From positions 753,288 to 817,287 of the forward strand of contig NZ_JABFCX010000003.1 of the NCBI RefSeq assembly GCF_013085255.1: a stretch of DNA of 64,000 nucleotides. The letters are read 5' to 3'. The notes beneath the pieces were generated by a model. It saw only the letters and a list, made by a program, of their open reading frames with translations. It was not told the origin of the DNA and did no database searches. This DNA comes from Parvularcula mediterranea. Lineage in GTDB: Bacteria; Pseudomonadota; Alphaproteobacteria; Caulobacterales; Parvularculaceae. The translations under genes and the position numbers were made by a program. Positions 59,466 through 64,000 of this stretch are shown piece by piece (within the stretch, counting starts at the first letter, position 1; each line of letters opens with the position of its first letter).

Positions 59466-60010
59466 GCGCCGTCGGAGATCTTCGGGCCCTTGATGTAGTT
59501 GCGGCCGCAATAGACCAGGGGCTCGGCGTCGAAGCTGTCATAGTGGACGATTTCGCCGATCAGGATCGTGTGGTCCCCGACCTTCAGCCTGTCCGCGAGA
59601 CGGCAGTCAAAGCCTGCGATCCGTCCTTTGAGGAGCGGCGCACCGGTCTGGAAGACCTCTCCCTCGCCTTCCTTGAAGGCGTGCTGCCCGGGGGTCGCGA
59701 AGCGGTTGGACATCTCTTCCTGATCCGCCGCGAGAATACTCACTGCGTAATGGTCAGCCTGCAGGAAGGCCTTCGCGACGCTCGTATGGTCGTCGAGGCA
59801 CCAGGAGACCAGCGCGGGCTCAAGCGATACCGAGTTGAAGCTGTTGACCGTGATGCCGATGGCTTTGCGCTCGGCATCGAGACAGCTCACCACCGTGATG
59901 CCGGTGGTGTAGCGGGCGAAGGCGTTCTTCAGGGGACGAAATGGATCAGACACAGCCTTCGCGCATAGGCGAAGCCAGCCCCCCATGTCCACGCCATAAG
60001 CGCCGCACAT
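59462..60010 (-). CDS. Flavin reductase-like domain oxidoreductase
   Basis: A 182-residue (start uncertain) FMN-binding split-barrel protein, the type that supplies reduced flavin to monooxygenases. The core NAFARYTTGITVVSCLDAER, GITVNSFNSVSLEPALVSWC, SVAKAFLQADHYAVSILAAD and GDHTILIGEIVHYD is typical. ATG 60010 has AGG upstream; ATG 59986 and GTG 59953 are also possible, and the family would fit the shortest form. A partner monooxygenase is not adjacent. The stop overlaps the hemB stop by three bases. Confidence 0.85.
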   Translation of the reverse strand: MCGAYGVDMGGWLRLCAKAVSDPFRPLKNAFARYTTGITVVSCLDAERKAIGITVNSFNSVSLEPALVSWCLDDHTSVAKAFLQADHYAVSILAADQEEMSNRFATPGQHAFKEGEGEVFQTGAPLLKGRIAGFDCRLADRLKVGDHTILIGEIVHYDSFDAEPLVYCGRNYIKGPKISDGA

Positions 60011-60097
60011 GTCCAGCCTGCCGGAAAGGCTTGGTCTTGGGCTGGGGAATAGACTACGAGCGTAGTCGTAAGCGGGCAGGATTGAGGGGAAACATCC

Positions 60098-61972
60098 ATG
60101 CAACGAGCAGCAGTTTTCTTGGCTGGCGTCGCCGCCGCCGGGCTCGCCGCCTGCGCGCATCCGGCGTCAGGTCCTGACCTGATTGTCGAGAACGCGCGTC
60201 TCTTCGATCCTCGGACGGGAGACGTGTCAGACGGCCAGTCGATCATCGTGGATGACGGTTTCATCGTGGAGGTCAGACCCACAACCGCCTCGGAGCGCGC
60301 GCGGAAGGTGATCGACGCGGGCGGCCGCCTCGTCACTCCCGGCTTCATCGACACCCACGTCCACTTCCAGCACCAGTTCCACGACACAAGAGACCTGAGC
60401 CCGCCTGACCGCACCCGGCTCGGGCGGATGTTCACGGCCTATGGCGTCACCACCGTCGCCGACATGGGCCAGCCGCAGGCATGGATCCCCGAGCTCGTCC
60501 GTTGGCAGAAGGAAAGTGTCCACGGCTCACCCGATGTGATCCTTGTCGCCGGCAGCATTGGCTCGACCCATGAGTGGGACCCAACACCGCCTCCCCACCA
60601 TGACATTGTTGCCAACCCTGAAGAGGCGAGAGCGCTGGTCGGAAAGTGGCAAGACCTCGGCGCGGACCGCATTAAGCTCTACTGGAAGCTCGAAAAGCCA
60701 GAGCTCGACGCAGCGGCTGACGAAATCGCCAAGCGAGGCATGACCGCCTACGCCCACCTCGACAATGGCATCACGTCGATCTCCGACGGTCTTGATGCAG
60801 GGGTCAGGCATTTCGAGCACACCTTCACCACCTACCGGACGATCATCGACCCTGACGACCTCCTCCCGATGATCAGCGAGCGGATGGAGTTCTCAAGCCC
60901 TCGGGGTCTCGACGAGTGGACGCGCGCGCTGTCGCTCTATCACGACGAGGTCGAGCGCAGGCCTGACCTGAAGTCGGCTTTCGATGCACTCCTCGACAGG
61001 ATGGCAGAGGAGGAGGCTTCCCTGAGCACTGCACTCAACATCCTCGCAGCTCACGCAGGCAGCTCGCCAGTCTACGCCTCCTTCGACGCCTTTCCTCCGA
61101 GGACAGAAGGATCAATCCGAGAGGAATGGGTCAGCGAGGAGACAGCGCGGGACGCCTTCAAGACGATCCTCGCCCAGCTCAAGCGCGCCCACGACAACGG
61201 CGTGATGCTCCGTATCGGGACCGACGCCGGGAACGGCGGCGCTTCCCTCCTCGCTGAGATGATGCTGCTGACCGAAGCCGGTATCCCTGTTGAGGATGTC
61301 CTCAGGATCGGAACGCTCAACGGCGCAGAAACTCTGGGCATCGAGGACAGTGCCGGGATCATCGAGGCGGGACGGCCCGCAGACTTCGTCCTGTTCGATG
61401 AGGACCCGTTCGAGGATGCGGCGCATTTCCGGTCAGGCCTAACGGTCATCGATGATGGTGCCGTCTACGAACCGCAGCCCTCGCCGGTTCCTGCGCTCGA
61501 AGCGCGTCTTCGCACCGACGGGGCAGAAGCCGTCGGCGGCTCCGTGAACCTCGAGGGCGCGCACGCCATCGAAGTGAGTGCCGCAGTGATGCGCTTCCTG
61601 CAGAAAGGCGACATCGACAATGCCCGCTTCCTCATGGACCGGATCGGCCCTCTCCTCAGCGGCGAGGAGCCGGGCGCCTATCTTGAAGTGCAGTATCTTT
61701 GGCCCCTGACCCAAGGGCTTCTCAGCCAAGGCCGTCCTGAAGACGCCATCGCTGTCGCCAGGTTCGGGACCGAAGTGCATGGCGAGAGCGGGCCGTCCCT
61801 CGAAGTCCTCGGCAATGCCCAGGCCAATGGTGGTGACGTGCTCGGCGCCAAGGCGACCTTCGAACGGGCCCTCGCCGCCAACCCTGACAGCCGTCAGGCC
61901 CGGTCAGCGCTTGAGCAGATTAACGGCTATCTCGAAGCGAACCCAGAGGCCGCTGCGCCGGAAAGCCCGTGA
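60098..61972 (+). CDS. Lipoprotein amidohydrolase with C-terminal helical repeat
   Basis: A 624-residue exported metal-dependent hydrolase. Lipobox GLAACAH (Cys19) makes it a lipoprotein. Amidohydrolase features: LIVENARLFDPRTGDVSDGQ, the metal motif VTPGFIDTHVHFQHQFH, AYAHLDNG, FEHTFTTY and MLRIGTDAGNGG; ETLGIEDSAGIIEAGRPADF is the usual C-terminal cap. From about 470 the chain continues with a TPR-like helical region (MRFLQKGDIDNARFLMDRIG, GDVLGAKATFERALAANPDS). Imidazolonepropionase-like or peptidase-like substrate is possible. AGGGGAAA precedes ATG 60098. Confidence 0.88.
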   Translation: MQRAAVFLAGVAAAGLAACAHPASGPDLIVENARLFDPRTGDVSDGQSIIVDDGFIVEVRPTTASERARKVIDAGGRLVTPGFIDTHVHFQHQFHDTRDLSPPDRTRLGRMFTAYGVTTVADMGQPQAWIPELVRWQKESVHGSPDVILVAGSIGSTHEWDPTPPPHHDIVANPEEARALVGKWQDLGADRIKLYWKLEKPELDAAADEIAKRGMTAYAHLDNGITSISDGLDAGVRHFEHTFTTYRTIIDPDDLLPMISERMEFSSPRGLDEWTRALSLYHDEVERRPDLKSAFDALLDRMAEEEASLSTALNILAAHAGSSPVYASFDAFPPRTEGSIREEWVSEETARDAFKTILAQLKRAHDNGVMLRIGTDAGNGGASLLAEMMLLTEAGIPVEDVLRIGTLNGAETLGIEDSAGIIEAGRPADFVLFDEDPFEDAAHFRSGLTVIDDGAVYEPQPSPVPALEARLRTDGAEAVGGSVNLEGAHAIEVSAAVMRFLQKGDIDNARFLMDRIGPLLSGEEPGAYLEVQYLWPLTQGLLSQGRPEDAIAVARFGTEVHGESGPSLEVLGNAQANGGDVLGAKATFERALAANPDSRQARSALEQINGYLEANPEAAAPESP

Positions 61973-62087
61973 TTAAGCTCAAGTCATAGACAGTTTGCGT
62001 CAGAACCGCTGACCGTGGCAGAAGAGCCACTGGCCAATGACGAGCCCGCTTCCCGGGCAACCTGAAAGGAAGCCCGGTTCTCAGTCG

Positions 62088-63938
62088 ATGACCTTCGAAG
62101 ACCTGCTTCAGCACTGGGCCATGTGGTACACGCTCATCGTCATTGCGGTGACGGTGGTGCTCTATGCCCTCGACCGGTTCTCGATCGAGACTGTGTCAGG
62201 TGCTGTGCTCGTCGCGCTGATCGTCCCCTTCGCGCTGTTCCCGCTCACCGATGACCTGACAGGCGCGGTCGTCCTTGATGCGACGGTGCTGCTGACAGGG
62301 TTCGCGAGCCCCGCGCTCTTTGCGATCCTCGGCCTGCTGATTGTCGGTCAGGGGATGTACCAGTCCGGCGCGCTCGAATGGCCCACGCAGATCCTCGTGG
62401 CCGCCTATGAGAAGTTTCGCTTCGCGGCGGTCATCGTCATCTTCGCCTTCATCATGGTGGTCTCGGCGTTCCTCAACAACACGCCGGTGGTCGTCATGTT
62501 CGTGCCGATCATCGCGGCCATCGCGGCGCAGGGCGGGATTACGAGCTCACGCCTGATGATGCCCCTCTCCTTCCTGTCGATCCTCGGCGGAATGTGCACG
62601 ACCATCGGTTCATCCACCAACCTCCTGGCCGTCGAAGCGTTCGAGCTGGCAGGCGGTGAGCGGATCGACTTCTTCGCCCTCATGCCCCTCGGCCTCGTCA
62701 TGGTCGCGACAGGCGCTCTTTATCTCGTCATTGGCGGTCGGTTCCTCCTCCCCTCGCGGCAGGGACCTAATGACCTCGTCGAGAAGGATGGTCGCCAGTT
62801 CGTGGCGCAGATCGAGATCGGCCGCGGCAATCCCCTCATCGGCGTCGCGCCGAAGCTTGGCCGCTTCGAGGAGCTGCCTGACATCACCGTGCGGATGATC
62901 CAGCGCAGGGACGAAGTGATCCTGCCGCCCTTTGACGATGTGAAATTGCGCCTTGGCGACAAGCTCATCGTCGCGGGCACGCGGGATGCGCTGACGAGCC
63001 TCCTCAAGAAACGCCCGGAGATCCTCAACAGCTTCATGAGCGAGACCGAAACCATGGAGGGCGCCTCTGGCGAGCTGACCATGGTCGAGGCCGTGGTCGC
63101 GCCCGGTTCGCGGATCATCGGCCGCTCGATCAACCAGATCCGCTTCCGCTTCCAGACCAATTGCGTGATCGTCGGCCTCCAGCGGAAGAGCCGGATGATC
63201 CGCACCGAGATCGCCTCGATCCGCCTTGAAGCTGGCGATGTCCTTCTCATCCTCGGCGACCGTTCGGATGTCCGTGCCCTGCGCGGTGACCGCGACATCA
63301 TCATGCTCGAGCAGTCGATGCAGGAGATCCAGGATCCGGCCCACGCGCGCTACGCGGCCCTCATCTTCTTGGGCGTCGTGGCGACCGCCTCGACGGGCAT
63401 CCTGCCGATCGCCGTCTCCGCCGTGGCAGGCGCAATGCTGATGGTGGCGACAGGCTGCCTCAACGTGCGGCAGGCTTCGCGGGCTGTGGACAGGCGGGTC
63501 TATCTGCTCGTCGGCGTGGCGCTCGGCCTCGGCTTGGCCCTCGACAAGACAGGCGGTGCGGCTTTCTTGGCCAGCTTCATCACCCCGCTGGCTGAGACAG
63601 GCGGACCGATCACCCTGATGGCGGTCCTCTTCGCGATCACCGCGACGCTCACCAACCTGCTCAGCAACAATGCGACAGCAGTCCTCCTGACCCCCATCGG
63701 GGTCAGCGCTGCGCAGGCGGCAGGGATCGAGCCCATCGTCCTCGTGATGACGATCATCTACGCGGCGAACTGCTCCTTCGCGACGCCGGTGGCCTACCAG
63801 ACGAACCTCCTCGTTATGGGCCCAGGGCACTACAAATTCGCCGACTTCATCAAGGTCGGGGTGCCGCTGACCGTGCTCCTCTGGATCGTCTTCCTGCTGG
63901 TCGCGCCGGTCTATTTCAGATCTCAGGGGCTCCTCTGA
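62088..63938 (+). CDS. SLC13/DASS-type transporter with two RCK_C domains
   Basis: A 616-residue inner-membrane transporter of the divalent anion:Na+ symporter family. TM halves flank a cytoplasmic insert with two TrkA-C (RCK_C) domains (DEVILPPFDDVKLRLGDKLI, TEIASIRLEAGDVLLILGDR). Substrate motifs: AFLNNTPVVVMFVPII, TTIGSSTNLLAVEAFEL, LLSNNATAVLLTPIGV and FATPVAYQTNLLVMGPGHY. Such proteins carry sulfate, dicarboxylates or similar ions. ATG 62088 fits the family; ATG 62037 would add 17 residues. Neither has a strong ribosome site. Confidence 0.9.
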   Translation: MTFEDLLQHWAMWYTLIVIAVTVVLYALDRFSIETVSGAVLVALIVPFALFPLTDDLTGAVVLDATVLLTGFASPALFAILGLLIVGQGMYQSGALEWPTQILVAAYEKFRFAAVIVIFAFIMVVSAFLNNTPVVVMFVPIIAAIAAQGGITSSRLMMPLSFLSILGGMCTTIGSSTNLLAVEAFELAGGERIDFFALMPLGLVMVATGALYLVIGGRFLLPSRQGPNDLVEKDGRQFVAQIEIGRGNPLIGVAPKLGRFEELPDITVRMIQRRDEVILPPFDDVKLRLGDKLIVAGTRDALTSLLKKRPEILNSFMSETETMEGASGELTMVEAVVAPGSRIIGRSINQIRFRFQTNCVIVGLQRKSRMIRTEIASIRLEAGDVLLILGDRSDVRALRGDRDIIMLEQSMQEIQDPAHARYAALIFLGVVATASTGILPIAVSAVAGAMLMVATGCLNVRQASRAVDRRVYLLVGVALGLGLALDKTGGAAFLASFITPLAETGGPITLMAVLFAITATLTNLLSNNATAVLLTPIGVSAAQAAGIEPIVLVMTIIYAANCSFATPVAYQTNLLVMGPGHYKFADFIKVGVPLTVLLWIVFLLVAPVYFRSQGLL

Positions 63939-63976
63939 CGGGGACGCGTCCCTTCTTCCTGACGGGAATGCGTCCC
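63937..63976. repeat. Imperfect 16-base direct repeat containing palindromes
   Basis: GACGGGGACGCGTCCC (63937-63952) and GACGGGAATGCGTCCC (63961-63976), 24 bases apart. The first contains the perfect palindrome GGGACGCGTCCC. The two copies can also pair as GGGACGC/GCGTCCC. It follows the transporter stop and may be a terminator-like or dispersed element; the remaining bases to 64000 show no gene. Confidence 0.5.
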
Positions 63977-64000
63977 TGGGCACCCTTGCAAGTCGTAACC

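Noticed and set aside
62610-63983. 457-codon minus-strand open frame
   Set aside because: Mirror of the SLC13-type transporter; His/Asp/Arg-rich shadow without conserved features.

Overview
The window is chromosomal DNA of a GC-rich alphaproteobacterium, most likely a dimorphic or prosthecate-type marine group (Caulobacterales, Maricaulales/Hyphomonadaceae or Parvularculales). Four things point this way: the rpoZ-rsh-pyrE-pdxJ order, the comEC/gltX/gltA neighbourhood, a Mg-type HemB beside a succinyl-CoA type HemA, and two perfect CtrA boxes (TTAA-N7-TTAAC) in intergenic DNA. Genes are densely packed with many 1-8 base stop/start overlaps. I see no rRNA, tRNA, CRISPR array, insertion sequence or intact prophage. 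The only gap over 300 bases without a gene is 50401-50750.

Layout. 1-4086 (minus): stringent-response and nucleotide/cofactor operon rpoZ, a small 2-TM protein, rsh, pyrE, pdxJ (cut by the left edge). 4291-8215 (plus): esterase-like protein, NAD kinase, and a degenerate EAL protein whose 3' end overlaps antisense a ThiO-like oxidase. 9020-11225: a divergent pair (phage holin-like protein; coiled-coil membrane protein) around a CtrA box. 11229-14697 (minus): Mla-type lipid ABC transporter (STAS-MlaE, MlaF, MlaD, auxiliary lipoprotein). 14858-20904: CHASE2 pseudo-cyclase, lipoprotein, proline iminopeptidase, SNF transporter, Hpt protein. 20959-26734 (minus): cell-elongation genes mreB and mreC-mreD-mrdA-rodA, with a CtrA box between mreB and mreC. 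26818-31024: TVP38-type and AsmA-like membrane proteins. 31161-34698 (plus): peroxiredoxin, DUF455, M23 peptidase and bactofilin. 34762-36969 (minus): membrane-tailed lysozyme, DUF1489, hypothetical. 37127-39373: NfeD and SPFH pair. 39398-43859 (minus): ptsP, lysC, an NAD-binding epimerase-like protein. 43931-48831: ubiG, EF-hand lipoprotein, comEC, gltX. 48722-50400 (minus): a MotA/TolQ-like plus MotB/ExbD-like cassette lying between gltX and gltA. 50751-56474 (plus): gltA, racemase, PEP-CTERM-like protein, then GNAT, DUF2007, HIT and SDR in a tight run. 56475-59465: hemA, a MarR regulator and hemB with palindromic operators. 59462-63938: flavin reductase, lipoprotein amidohydrolase, SLC13-type transporter with RCK domains.

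Together the region is dominated by envelope growth and shape (MreBCD/PBP2/RodA, bactofilin-M23, Mla, AsmA-like, DUF482) and by signalling proteins, several of which have lost catalytic residues (EAL-like and cyclase-like domains). The strongest candidate for an undescribed system is the three-gene membrane ion-channel cassette at 48722-50400. The strongest regulatory signals are the two CtrA boxes and a perfect TGTGA-N6-TCACA palindrome between marR and hemB.
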